Below, one piece after another: positions 23,665 to 35,969 of a stretch of 64,000 bases of DNA. Numbering within the stretch: position 1 is the stretch's first letter; the number at the start of each line of letters is the position of its first letter. The translations under genes and the position numbers were made by a program. The notes below the pieces were generated by a model that was given only the letters and a program-made list of their open reading frames with translations, had not been told where the DNA came from and did not search any database. This DNA comes from Zychaea mexicana (lineage: Eukaryota > Mucoromycota > Mucoromycetes > Mucorales > Lichtheimiaceae): contig NW_026516694.1 of the NCBI RefSeq assembly GCF_025766255.1, positions 351,355 through 415,354 on the forward strand. Direction: 5' to 3'.

Positions 23665-25361
23665 TCAGCTGTCTATTTGAACCCATCTCCGGAAGCAAGA
23701 ATTATCTGTCAGATCTAGAGTTTGTTTTACACGGGAAAAGGGTGAGTTTCGAAACCATACGAGCCAGCTATTGTGTTCATGTCATGTACGATGTCCTTTC
23801 AGTATCTTACCGAAAGTTGCATGTGCATCACAATGGCATTTCTTTTGCAGTTCCCTTGCAGTTGGACAATGCATAAAGTCGTCATGTCGGTATCCAATAT
23901 CATCAAAAAAATGGATCTCGTCCTTGCTCAAAAACAGCGATACAGCAATCGAATGTACTGGTGCATCGCCCCACCTATAAACAAAAAGTACTTCTTTTTA
24001 GCCCATCAACCTCTATCATCATTATCCAATCTCTTCATCCTCATAATTACCTCTCATAGAAGAATCCACCGCTTTGGTCCAGATAATCAAAGAATGCGCT
24101 ATATGCTTCTCCACGCAAAAAATTCAGATCACCAATCTCGAAGTTGCTCCAAAAATGACACAGGTTGTAACTGTAGCCTCCGTTATTGGATACAAAGTCG
24201 AGCATGTTGTTCCTTGGTACATGTTGCGGATACTTTTTCATAAACGCCTTGACCGTCGTCCAGAGTGAAGGTATCGTCGATCGGTATTCCAAAAGTGCAA
24301 TGGTCCAGCCTGTACACAGTTTTTTTATTAGTCTTTGCACAAACTCTAATTTGCCAAGCTAATATAGTTCTCTCACTTTCTCTGATAAGAGCCCGCACAC
24401 TGCACCAAACCCAATACGTTACCATATTTCTTATTGTTCTGTTTCATGTACAGGAACGGATCGTAATCCAGATCGCAGTAGAACTCGACGTTTGGTTCCA
24501 CGCGCCTAGTTATTGACAGTCGGTAAGCCCCGAGTTCATCGCCATTCCCTCTATAATAAACTTACCAATAGTAATCATATTCTTCCATAAGTGGATGCCG
24601 ATAAAAGAAGCCACTCTCAAACCTGCACATTTTAAATTCTGGTGGATAAGCAAAGCCTCTCGTTTTCTTCGTCCTTTTCTTTCTTTTTGAATTACATAGC
24701 ACCACCATCCATCCTTTTTCATCCTTACCGGCACATGTGTCGATACGATACACTTCCACCATATATAATCCCGTCCTCCTCCATATCTTTTCGTGATTTA
24801 TCAGCCTTTTCAATATCAATCCAGTCCGGATAACTCCAATGCTCCTTGGGAATAAGTCCTACGATCAAACATGGTCAACCATCTCAAAATCTGCCCGTCT
24901 TAGTCTTGATGTGCATATAATTATGATCACACAGACAAATATCGTTCCACCCCTCCTCCTTGTTTATATATGTAAGTACCGTATTTTGTCTCTGCATTGG
25001 TCAAACTAGACGTCGTTTCCTTAAACTCTTCCGTAAACGGCTCATCGTTTAGAAATACATATGGATATTCAAACTTGTGGTTGAACCGTGCCTCCATCTG
25101 TCGTATCGCTTGCCGTACGCCATCCAGTTCAGAGTTACGCGTCAATACGACAAACGCAGCCTTAACTCTGGTAGTATTCGTTGTTGTTGTCGCTGGTGTC
25201 AAGTTAGGATGACCGATAACCGACCGGTGTGAAACGCCCTTAGAGCTACCGTTTAGCACCAGGTACCATAGCAGTTGTACGAAAAAGAGGAGCGAGAGTG
25301 CGATAAGACATAGATAGAGTAGAAGCACAGGGCGTCTGTGGAATGAAGAGGTCAAAAGCAT
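23665..25361 (-). CDS. Alpha-1,2-mannosyltransferase, GT15 (KRE2/MNT1) family (371 aa)
   Basis: A Golgi type-II membrane enzyme that adds alpha-1,2-mannose to O- and N-linked glycans of secreted and wall proteins. Seven exons on the minus strand total 1116 nt: 24980-25361, 24729-24858, 24566-24622, 24423-24505, 24051-24309, 23811-23974 and 23665-23705. Residues 13-36 ([20 protein letters not shown]) form the signal anchor. The luminal domain starts with [11 protein letters not shown] and continues through [79 protein letters not shown] and [16 protein letters not shown], all family hallmarks. The nucleophile and metal-site region lies within these last blocks. The last exon of 41 nt gives [13 protein letters not shown], matching the expected Cys-containing end; reading on through its donor would instead stop early with KILKGHRT. 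It looks complete and functional. Confidence 0.92.
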
Positions 25362-28300
25362 AAGTGATGAAATCTACCACCTCAGAAGCTTGTCTTGTGG
25401 GTCACGTAATCTCGCTGCTGTGATTGAATGAGGACGAGATGGAGAGGGTGATTGTGATTGTGTGTGCGTTGCCAAGAATCCTTTTTAGGTTCATTGAAAA
25501 CCTGTGCTTCCCCATCTTTTTTATTCAGCACTTCCTGCAAATAAAAGTCCGCCTCCCTGTCACCGAGCCCCGACCTCTCTACATATTCATCAACCCCCTT
25601 TTAACTTTTCGCATGGTCGCTTATAATTGGCAGTCACTGGAGCATAGCTTATTTGAGCATTACAATAACGGCTAGTATTGCCTCAAACAAATTGAGTCCA
25701 TGGCAGTCATAGATTAGCGAGTAAACCATCAAGTGCTGAGCATTATGCGCTCTTCGTGTACGTGTGTAACAATCGAATCTGGGAGTCTCGACGCCTTGTA
25801 CTCCTTACTTCCTATTTCGGTTTAGTTTCTGATCCATGCTCATATGATATGAACGGCACCCTTGATTGTTCCGTTCCGTTACCTTGTTGAATTCCGTGTA
25901 CAAGCATAATAGTGCATCCATTATAACGAGGGTTCTTTCCTGATACATACATTTATCATCATAAAAATCACATCTAAATTTTGTAAAAGTGTCAACCGTC
26001 ATATCCGTCAGTGCGTGCTTCAGTTTTGTGTAAATTTGCTATTACTGTACTACTCAATCATCGGTAAACTTCAATGGATGGTTTACTGACTAATTCGCCT
26101 TGCTGATACGCAATAGCGATTGATAGTTCGAAAGGTATGATAAGAATAGCTGGAAAAATAGAATATGTTATCGTTTATTGTACACTTGTACGAAATGCCA
26201 AGCATAAGACCAACGTGCAGCAAGGATGTAGAGCATTGGAATTTGATTTTGGCAACAACAATAAAAATGAGCCATAGTTTTGGTTGGAATGAGCCACACG
26301 ACCAAAATTTAGCTCCCTAAGCGAAATTGAGCCAAAGAGTTGAGAAATCAATCCACCGCACGCAAATAAGAGCTATACGTGTACAAAAATGGTTTACCCA
26401 CTAATCGGTTAAGCTAAAAGAACAAAAAAAAAGCTTAAATCAATAAAATACACATAACGTCGAACAAGCTATTGCTATAAGTGTCTTGTTCAAAGAAGTT
26501 GCCATGACAAATTATTGCCATAGGAACCAAACGAAGTTCAATACCATAATTAAATTAGAAATAGGAAAGAATAGACATACTTGTAACTGATAGCAGTATC
26601 ATAAAAAGAAAGACGATATTCAATGTACAGTAAGATAAATGGTATGACACTGACTGAAGTGTCCTAGTGCTTCTATTAGTGTTCTTTCAACAACATCAAA
26701 ATGTGCCTCGGTAGTTTGACCCAACTATTATTTAGTCACACGTCAGGTATAAGCGCGATGTGACCAAAGTAAGATACAGTATACTGTAAGAGTGTTGGGA
26801 GTGATAAAAGAAAAGATTGAAAAAAGTGGAAACGCGGTGATGGATGGATAATTAAATTGGATAAGCTTGGAGGAGAGAGACAGAAGGGAACGACCGAGTA
26901 CACCAAGTAGAAAATTGGTTCCTATTCACAACAATATAAAGTTTTGGTGAACTATATTGCAGAAGATAACGTCTTGCGGGTAGATGAAGAACCATCTACA
27001 ATTGGTAAGAAAATAAGAGCGTCTCATACCAAAATAGCCGAGACAGCCATACTTGCTTAATCCTTTGATCAATTGAGATGAATGTCGTACCAAACTCGTT
27101 AAATGAGAAATCTGATACTTGTGTATAGCATCCAAAATGAGCTATATAAATTGTATACCACCGGATATCTCAGCATTACATCAATTACATTCTACCTTTT
27201 AACATTCAGTACGTCGAACTGGCCGGGATTGATTTTCCACTGAGTGTGATTGAAAGAAAAGAAAAAACTAGCATTTAGTTATATATTCATAAGACTGAGT
27301 GAGAGCCTCTGGATGAGTAACTTTCGCAAGCCAATACACGGGCATAAAGCACGGTTCATGTATCGTATAAGGATTCGTACTTTGGGACACACACACACAA
27401 AAAGAAAAGAGCAAAAAGAAAAGTATACTGCCCCGATACTAGGCGATAAAATGTACTACCACACATTGTGATCGATCTCGAGCGCATTATCAAACCAAGA
27501 ATCTGCCAGTCTTTTGGGTTGTAGCTTTTAAGATATTTAAGATATATTTTTTTTATCATTCTCTTATTCAAATAAAAAAGATAGGTCATCAGACCACAGC
27601 ATCTTCCGTGCCACGCTCTGGAATAGAAACGGGCGAGATCATCAACTATTGGAAGCGTCCCGAAGGAAACAACGACCAATACACTTCACTCTGAGAAAGG
27701 GCTGTCTCTAGTCATCGTCTAACCTGAGATGTGTGTCTAGTTTGAGAAACGTAGACTGGTTATGTACTGCATACAGATCCTGTAGAGTACGGTCACTAAA
27801 GAAAAATCTGAAGGCCCTGGATGGCGCCCGTATTTATACCTTTTCTCGTTCAGAGGATCTTTTTTTTGATGCCCGAGCGCGGACATTGACGTTAGTCATC
27901 GTCCCTTCTCCGAACCAATATTGAACCTGATATTTAAAAGGAGTTTCGATTCATTTTTTTGTAAAGTTCGTTCTTATTGTTAACAGAGAGCGCATAATGC
28001 AATGTCACTATTCAGTAATTGACCAATGTGTAGGAATGATTAATAACCACAATATATAATGGTGTAGAGATCTTGATACGTTCTGAAATGACATGAGGAG
28101 CAAGGAGTACCCAGGAACAGGAAACTCCATCATTTTGTCGCCGACGAAAAAACTTTTTTTTTATTTCAGCTGCTGGATCTGACCTTGGACATTTAAAGCG
28201 CCGTTGCTCAAGGCCTGTCCCCAGCACCCAGATCTCTGGTGATTATTTTTCCGTTTTCTGGGCACTTTGACAGATTGTTTGTTTGCGGAACCATTATTGT

Positions 28301-28960
28301 TGACGGTGTCTATCATAAGGAAAAGAGAAAGGCAATATGATCGATATAAAATGTAGTGATTAGTATAATTTACAAATTATACAATAGTTCCGTAGTTATT
28401 CTGTAGACGCCTTCAAGTGCCCCAGTGCAGAATGTATATATTAGCAGGGCTACTCAAACCAGCATTTGGAGCACTTGAGGAAACAGCAGGTCTTTCGTAG
28501 CTCCTCTTGTTAGTAAACAATATTAAATTCCATTTGATGGCGTCTTTCCAAGTGACTGATGTTCTTTGGATGCAAGATTTGAGCTTAATAAAATGAACCA
28601 GACGATAAAAGTGTGCTTCAAATCAATGTAAGAAGAAGAACCAGAAAGGACCAACTGAACGTGCACACTTTTTCCACCGTTCGTCCATATTCAAGTTGGA
28701 AAAACCAGCGAGTATGATTGGAATCTCAGAAATGACCAACATCCATGGCCTAATATATTGTTGGTTTTTGTTGGGTGTGAGGACGTAGCTATCGTCATAG
28801 TACACAAACATATACGAACATCAGTATCTATACAATAATCCATGTTCCTGACGATATATCGAATCCGATTGGATAAAATCTACGCGTCGTCGCGTGTCAT
28901 ATTATAAGCATTTTTTTATTTCTTATTTTTCAGGACCACGCGGCGCGTTGGAAAATTGTC
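25362..28960. other. Long gene-free region between the GT15 gene and RMI1
   Basis: About 3.6 kb. Short frames such as 25805-26002, 27356-27679, 28012-28227 and 28623-28811 (all minus) have no recognised domain. 25362-25700 is the likely promoter of the mannosyltransferase and is pyrimidine-rich. A polypyrimidine run just before 28932 gives a good acceptor (TTTTTCAG) 30 nt upstream of the RMI1 start, suggesting a 5'-UTR intron of RMI1 in the last few hundred bases. Confidence 0.5.
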
Positions 28961-31001
28961 ATGGACTATGCATATACCCTTCAACACGTATTAAAAACAC
29001 AGAATGGCATTCAGCCCAAACAAGAGTACATTGCGCAATGGTTACGAGAACGACCGCCGCGATCCAGCGACAATCGAGACATCATGCACAAATCCATTCT
29101 CCAGCACTTTTTAAGCAAAGATCTCAGAGACACGTCTATACCCACCATTCCAGACAACTTTGGTAGTGATTCCCTCGAGTCGTTTCCTCCGGCACCTGGC
29201 ATTGTACTTCAAATTGTAGACACACGCGACATTAGCAATTCCACCCATTCGCTCCTCAACAATCTCTCCACCGTAGCACCCGTACGTCAAGTGTATGTAC
29301 GACGAGCAACAGAAGACGACGTTCGGTTTCCGCGCGGTACCTTGAGGTGGACTTTGACTGATGGATACACCGAAGTCGTGGCGCTCGAGTATGAACGTAT
29401 TAACCAGCTCAGCCTTACAACCCCCTTTGGATGCAAGGTATAAATTTGTAAAACAACCAGAGATAAAGAGAATGACGCTGGTGATACATAATAAAAAGCT
29501 AATGTCAATTTCTTTTTTGTTTTTTTAGGTGTTCATCAAACCATGTGAAGTGCGGCAAGGTATGCTGTTTCTGCGACCATCCAATATCAAGATTCTAGGA
29601 GGTCAAGTCGAGTCTCTATTTGGTGGTAATATGCTGGAAGAGTTGGAGCGACGCTTCAAAGCAAAACTTGGGTAATGATCCATGTTTTTACATATACCCA
29701 ACGATGGATCCAATTTTCTTTATTTACACCTGGCAATTACTTGAATCACTATAGGCTGCAACCTATAGCAACGACAGAAAGCGAAATTATGCATCGACCA
29801 GCTCTACCACAACCACCACCACTCAGGTAAAATTTCTTTTCACCTTCACATAACATGGTAGTATAATAAGACAAATATTAACGACTCTACAGTGCCGCTA
29901 CTACTACTACTACTACTACCAGTACTACTAGTGCACCACCGTCACGATCGACAGCGCCAGTACCGTCAAATAATAACCATGACGACTACGACGAGTTTGA
30001 TGATGATTTGGATATGCAAATGCTTATGGAGATGGAGCAAACCTACTCAACGTCTACCCGATCACGGTCACAGCAGCAACAGCAGCTACTACTACAACCA
30101 CCAACATCCACATCATCAATACAGGCACCGCAACGGGCAGCTAGCATGGAACGCCATGCAGCAGAGGATACAGATCAGAACGATAGTTTTAGCGACGAAT
30201 TCATGGATGCAATGTCTCTAGATTTGGAAGACATGCCCACAACTACACTGGCTGCCAACCAAGCGCCTCCTCTCATAAATCACGAATCCACATTACCACT
30301 TGCTAGACAGGCTTCCGAGCTAAATCTGAATCCAGAACCAGAGGCAGAACCACAACAACAACAACCCACCTTGCAATGTACTAGTGACCAGAAATCAATG
30401 TCAGAGCAACAACAAGAGACAAAAGCAGTATCAGAAGTTACTGTCACTCAAGTAGTCGAGTACCTCCGGTGTAGGAAGAGCAACCCGGAGCTTACGATAC
30501 AGCTACCATCCCAAGTAACAGTACAAGCAATAGTCTCCAGACCACTGAGGATTGGCATTCTGCCTAAACAGTACAACGTTACTGTGCAAATTGAAGATTT
30601 GATAATGGATCTCTCATTGGAAGAAGAAGAACGAGAGAAGAATGCTTTATGTATCATGCTTCCCAACGATTTCATTGCCAAGGCCTGGGGCTTAACGTCA
30701 AAGGAATACTGTGAAATCAAAGAAGAACGAGGCACAAAATATGTGCAAGACACGGTTAGTGATTTTTTATATGTTCTCTTTGCTAATTTTTTTTTATCGA
30801 GATCCTTGTACACAATGCTGGTAAAACTAAGCTTTTTGATTTTTTGGCTATATAACATAGTACTCTAAACCATGGGGCAAGAGTTTCCGGAATATACAAT
30901 GCAAGGTTGAGCTTGATTTGGAATCAACGGAGGAGGACAAAACCTTTGATGCAATATTGCCAAAAGTGATTAGCTTTGAACAAGTTACAGATAGTGTATA
31001 A
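28961..31001 (+). CDS. RMI1: RecQ-mediated genome instability protein 1, RMI1 (564 aa)
   Basis: The scaffold subunit of the RecQ helicase-topoisomerase III-RMI1 complex, which dissolves double Holliday junctions and suppresses crossovers. Five exons (28961-29437, 29529-29671, 29755-29826, 29893-30754, 30861-31001) total 1695 nt and close in phase. An N-terminal helical region is followed by PAPGIVLQIVDTRDISNS and the OB-fold core: LRWTLTDGYTEVVALEYERI, LTTPFGCKVFIKPCEVRQG and FLRPSNIKILGGQVESLFGG. These are the conserved steps of the RMI1 OB fold. The middle is acidic and low-complexity (DDYDEFDDDLDMQMLMEME, Gln-rich), as in other fungal and animal RMI1 linkers. The C-terminal block (PLRIGILPKQYNVTVQIED ... 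PWGKSFRNIQCKVELDLES) resembles the second OB fold seen in longer RMI1 proteins. The identity of this C-terminal domain is inferred. Confidence 0.88.
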
Positions 31002-32617
31002 GACACATCTTACTTTCTTTTATTGCCATGTACATACTTTGAATACATCAAATACGTTTAATACTAGCATATATGAATCCAGCAGCACATTGATCAACAA
31101 ATACTACATACGTGGAGAATGAAGTTGGCTTTTTATTAGACTTATAACTTGGTCACAGCTCAAATACTGTTTTGTTACCGTACACACTGATAGCTTTATA
31201 TAATACATACATATATGCTAGTACACTAATCACTCTTCATCTGTCTGTCATGGTCCTTTGCAACGACACCAACGCCTCTGTACAAAATACCAGCAACGAT
31301 GGATCCTGTGTGTAGCCTCTGACGTTGTAGTCCTCAACACGGTTTAGAACCTTTACATGTTTAAACTTGTCAGGTGTTTTTTTACATTTTGACCACAGAA
31401 AAAAGCTGCACAGTGCTTCCTTTATAACATTTTATCAAACGAGAATATTTCAACTATCACGAACGCTTGATCACTGCCATATCTTGATCGACGGCACCAA
31501 AATAAAAAACAGTCGAGCCACATGTCTTTATTCTCTCTAGATCTATGCTGCTCAGCAAATGTTTCAGGGTTTTAACACAATAATCGCTAAACCAGATCAA
31601 TTATTCAAGACGCGTGTCTCCGGACGATGTTATTCGAGGATGAATTTTTTTGCAATGTAAAAGATGCAGCAATGAGACTATCAAGCGTTTTGGATTGTAA
31701 TTCTTTCTATCTGGACCCATCTATCTTGAAAGATCAGTTTTTGTATCATAGTAATAATTGAAAGTATGTATATATCCATTCCGATGGCTTACAAAAAAGT
31801 CCCAAACTCAAACTCTTTAAAGGAGTACTGTTACTCTTTCTTATAAGGATGATGACAGAGTGCATCCATTTTTCGGCCATTTACTGTGGTGAGATACGCG
31901 AGCTACAGTTTCTTGATACATATGTTTTTGGTGAACAGTTGTTGTTGCTGTTGGACGATTAGCAAAGGTCGAGCCTAACATATAAAAGAGCGGCCTGATT
32001 CATGCATGGTTCTGTGCTTTGGATATTTCAAGGTTGGATCATCTTTGACGCATTATCTCCAAAAATTCCAAAAGGTCGTCAGAAATGGAGTGTTGTGTTT
32101 TATATTTTGAATGAGGTGATCGATGTATTAGTGCAACAAGGTAGGTATAGCGGATTATATCACCGCCAACAGTAGATACGCTGATGATGATGCTGATAAT
32201 ACACATCCTGATGGCGATGGCAGTGCTGAGAGGGTATTGTACGGTATCGATCTTGGACAGAGGCGAATTCAACATATAATAACTTGAGTGCTCGCGTATA
32301 AGAAGGAATTACTGTAGCTTATGATGACACTTTTTGCCTACTTGCTAGGATGCTAGAAGAGTTGGCTTAAAGTTGAATTCTCTTTTGCTCAGCATTACGT
32401 ATCAGAGTTTCCGAAATTTTAGCCAGTGTTCCAAATTGAAGAATTTCTGAGTAACACAATACAAAAGGTGAAGAAGAAGGACACAAATCACGGCATAAAC
32501 ACACGGGCCGATTACGATTACAACAACAGCGGAGTAAAAAAGGCCTAGTGCTGTCAGTTTTGGGTGCCTTCAGAAAATAGCTTGTATATATAGACTGGCG
32601 TTTGTCCCTGCTTTTCC
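31002..32617. other. Intergenic, no gene seen
   Basis: 1.6 kb between RMI1 and COQ8. No coding signature was found. The last 40 nt (CTTGTATATATAGAC at about 32581) give a TATA-like stretch close to the COQ8 start. Confidence 0.5.
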
Positions 32618-34663
32618 ATGTCGCGCAACGTTGTCGATCTCTACGGCGTCGCGTCTGCCATTTCCAGAGTCGGTTGTGTGTTTATTGAAACACAACGAGA
32701 AGCACTCTGTAAACATGTTGTCACTTCCAGTCTTTTGAATCCTACACCCATTATTCAATCGTCGCCACCACAGCCAGCACCGACAGCACAACATGACCAA
32801 CACCCGCAATCAACCACTGTCCCTGAGGAACAGCAACAACAACAACAACACGTTGGCACGGTAACTGACCAACACAATGTCTCTGATCGATCGGCTCTGG
32901 AAACACCTACGCAGCATACCGCGTCACCATCACAACAACAAAAAATCGAAAAGCTGGTCGTAACCAAGGAACCACCACAACCAACACCAGCTCAAGACAC
33001 TAGTACTGCCACTGCTGCTGGTAGTAGTGCGACCCCGGGAACGACGTTGGATGCCTCAGAAATATCCAAACTCGCTGAAGAATTACAAGCTGCATCGAAC
33101 CAACCTGTTTATGAAGCCATTACGGAAGAGGTAGGGTATTGCAAAAAAAAAAGGACAAAGAAGCTCAACTATACCAATCATGTTTATATATAGCCATTAG
33201 AACAACGCAAAGCATTAAAAGAATCGCGGATACCGACGACACGTATCGGTCGACTATGGCACTACGGCACACTCGCAACTGGATTGGGTGTGGGTGCGAT
33301 CAACGAATCACTCAAACGCGCCACAGGCATTTCCAAAACGAAGCAAGGGTCGGTCATCTTGAGCGAACGCAACGTCGATCTATTAGTGGACAAGATCTCA
33401 CGCATGCGCGGTGCCGCATTAAAGATGGGCCAAATGTTGAGTATTCAGGGCATCCAAGCAGCAAGCGACACAGAGAGCTGGATCCCACCACAAATCGAAC
33501 AAATCCTGTTGCGCGTCCACGACAGTGCCAACTACATGCCGCAACGACAGATGGAACAGGTGATGGCCAAAGATTTGGGTAAAGACTGGCAAGCCAACTT
33601 GTTCAAAGACTTTGATCCCGTGCCGATCGCCGCAGCATCGATTGGTCAAGTCCATCAGGCAACGCTCAAGACAGGCGAACATGTGGTGATCAAGATCCAA
33701 TACCCGGGCGTGCGCGATTCCATCGACAGTGATCTAAGCAATCTGATGGCTATCCTCACGTTCAGCAACTTGCTGCCCCGCGGCATGTACCTCGATAACA
33801 CGGTCCGAGTGACAAAGCAGGAGCTGGCTTGGGAATGTGATTATGTTCGTGAGGCAAACAATACGGAACGCTACCGTGAATTGGTCGGCGATGATCGTCG
33901 GTATAAGGTTCCGCAGGTGTACAAGGATCTGTGCAGTCCAAATATTTTGGTGTTGGAACGGCTCCAGGGCCGAGTACTTAGCAAGGCCGTGACCGAAAAT
34001 CAACAATTGCGAAACCAGGTAAAATTCTTTTGTTACCTCCTTTCCATCCTCCTCTCCCCCCCCCGAAAAAAAAATGCCCTGATAGTTTTACTAACGTTCC
34101 TTATATGTAAAAAAAAAAACAAAAAGCTTGGCGAAAGCTTATTGCGACTGTGCTTGCGTGAGGTATTTTCATTCCGATTCATGCAAACAGATCCCAATTG
34201 GTCCAATTTCTTCTACAACCCACGAAACGGCCAAGTCGAACTGTTAGACTTTGGCGCGTGTCGCGCATTTGGTGAGGATTTCTTATCGTTGTATGGCCGC
34301 ATCCTGAAAGCAGCAGCAGCAGGCGACCGTGATGGTGTCTGGGAATTCTCAGAAAAGCTGGGCTTTGTCACGGGATATGAAACAGCAGTGATGCGGGAGG
34401 CGCACATTGACAGTGTCATGGTTCTTGGCGAACCTTTCCGCAAGGATGCACCGGATGCCTTTAATTTTGGCGTGCAAACGATCACTGGCCGTGTACGTGA
34501 CACGATCCCTGTCATGCTCCGTCATCGCTTGACACCCCCACCGGATGAGACGTATGGCTTGCACAAGAAATTGTCGGGCGCTTTCTTGCTGTGCACAAAA
34601 CTCGGCAGTACATTTGACACCAAGGCTGTTTGGCAGGATGAGGTTGCACGCATTTCAATGTAA
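32618..34663 (+). CDS. COQ8: COQ8/ADCK3-type atypical kinase (ABC1 family), ubiquinone biosynthesis (624 aa)
   Basis: A mitochondrial matrix-side atypical protein kinase-like ATPase that supports the coenzyme Q biosynthetic complex. Three exons: 32618-33130, 33194-34018 and 34127-34663. Exon 1 gives an amphipathic N-terminus (mitochondrial targeting likely) and a Gln/Thr/Pro-rich spacer, then AEELQAAS. Exon 2 holds the family-specific KxGQ helix (ALKMGQMLSIQG, near residue 246), the Ala-rich nucleotide loop PIAAASIGQVH (about 317) and the ATP Lys in VIKIQYPG. Exon 3 holds the catalytic QTDPNWSNFFY and the metal-binding LLDFGACRAF. The second intron (34019-34126) is 108 nt, divisible by three and stop-free, so an unspliced read-through adds 36 residues; its acceptor follows an A-rich run instead of a pyrimidine tract. 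Removing it restores the conserved spacing before LGESLLRLCLREVF. All hallmark residues are present. Confidence 0.93.
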
Positions 34664-34804
34664 AAAAAAGAGAACGGTCCACATACACAGACACACATTT
34701 GCACACATACAGCCAGATATTACACGATATATGTATAATTAGACAGAAACGTCATCCACCCCTCCCTTTTATATTGTATACTTTTTTCTTTCTTTCTTTC
34801 TTTC

Positions 34805-35606
34805 TTAGAGATCGTACTCATCATCCGAATCATCATCGAAGCGTCGTCGGTTGTACTACCCACGCATAAAACACGGTCAATTTTCTTTGTTTTTACCCGT
34901 TTGTACCTCGTCCCCTTTTACATTAACTATTTGATGTTCACTTACGACAATCTTTGTTTGTGATGCACTAGGTTCCTGTTGGTTGATTTGACCAAGAAGA
35001 TCAATCAGTTGCTGTTCCGAGACCTTGTTCCGTAGTTGGTTACTCTGTGCCAATTTGATCAATAGATCTTCCACTGCACGCGCCTTGTCTGCCTTGACCA
35101 TGTTGATACGGGCGACTATAGCAAATATAAAACAACAACGGGAACGTTATTATTTCAGAACAAATAAAGATAAACGCAAGAGAGGGAAAGGGACACGTTA
35201 CGGCGTTCACGGGCGTTGTTGTCCAAAATCTGGTATAGCATGTTACGACGCATGTCTTCCACTTGTCTAATATCATAAAATCAACCTGTCAATCTCGCAA
35301 AAGATTCTCTTCAGTATTCATTTTCATCGTCAGGAACAAGATGGTTTACTGTTTCTTTTCGGCATCTTCTTGGCCTGATGCGCCAGAACCACCACCACTA
35401 CCGCCAGCGGGCGAGCCGCTCCCACCAGGGAAACCGCCACGACCCTAAGTTAATTCAAATCAGTGTCCCTTCTACTATTCAACGATTTTAAAAGTCACAT
35501 TAGAAGAGTGAGAGAAAAAACAGGCACGTACAGCCGAGCTGCCACCTTGAGCTTGTAGTTCAGCCATGCGCTTGGCACGGATTGCCTGAAGTTCGTCGTC
35601 TTCCAT
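34805..35606 (-). CDS. PDCD5: PDCD5/TFAR19-like DNA-binding protein (151 aa)
   Basis: A small helical protein conserved from archaea to animals; the eukaryotic form is linked to apoptosis and chaperonin regulation, and its role in fungi is unclear. Five exons on the minus strand total 456 nt: 35532-35606, 35350-35444, 35202-35266, 34946-35115 and 34805-34855. The protein runs MEDDELQAIRAKRMAELQAQ, a Gly/Ser-rich spacer (about residues 23-50), QQVEDMRRNMLYQILDNNAR, RLARINMVKADKARAVEDLL and KVSEQQLIDLLGQINQQ, and ends YNRRRFDDDSDDEYDL. This matches the order and the acidic tail of PDCD5. Failing to splice the last intron would give a false tail (VSEHQIVNVKGDE). The Gly-rich spacer encoded by exon 2 is longer than in animal homologs. 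It converges with COQ8 (141 bp apart) and diverges from the next gene. Confidence 0.93.
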
Positions 35607-35969
35607 TTTTCTTTTTTCAAACGATTTGAAGAAAAAGGGTAGAAAAAAATATGAAAACCGGTTGAGGTCACAAGGTCTGCTCTCCGCGCGCAGGAAACCG
35701 AAATAGTAGCGCCTTTATCCGTTCTTCATACGCAACATATAATGTCATCGTGTCACACAACCTGCGCACGCACACACACACACACACACACACAGCGAAA
35801 AAATAATAATAGATGCTGTTGAAGGTTCCATGGTTCAGCAGAGCCAAGAACGATGATTTTCCTTTTCTGTCCTGGTTTCGGTTTTCCTTTCTTCTTCTTC
35901 TTCTTCTGCTCTCTTTCTCATTAGTTTCTTTAAAACCTCCATTCACCTCATTCTCTCTTGTTTAACGCA
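35607..35969. promoter_or_regulatory. Shared divergent promoter region, with a (CA)12 tract
   Basis: 363 bp separate the start codons of the PDCD5 gene (-) and the four-helix membrane protein (+), so both promoters must lie here. It contains a (CA)n run at 35771-35794 and (CTT)n-rich pyrimidine tracts at 35887-35910. No specific factor site is claimed. Confidence 0.6.
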
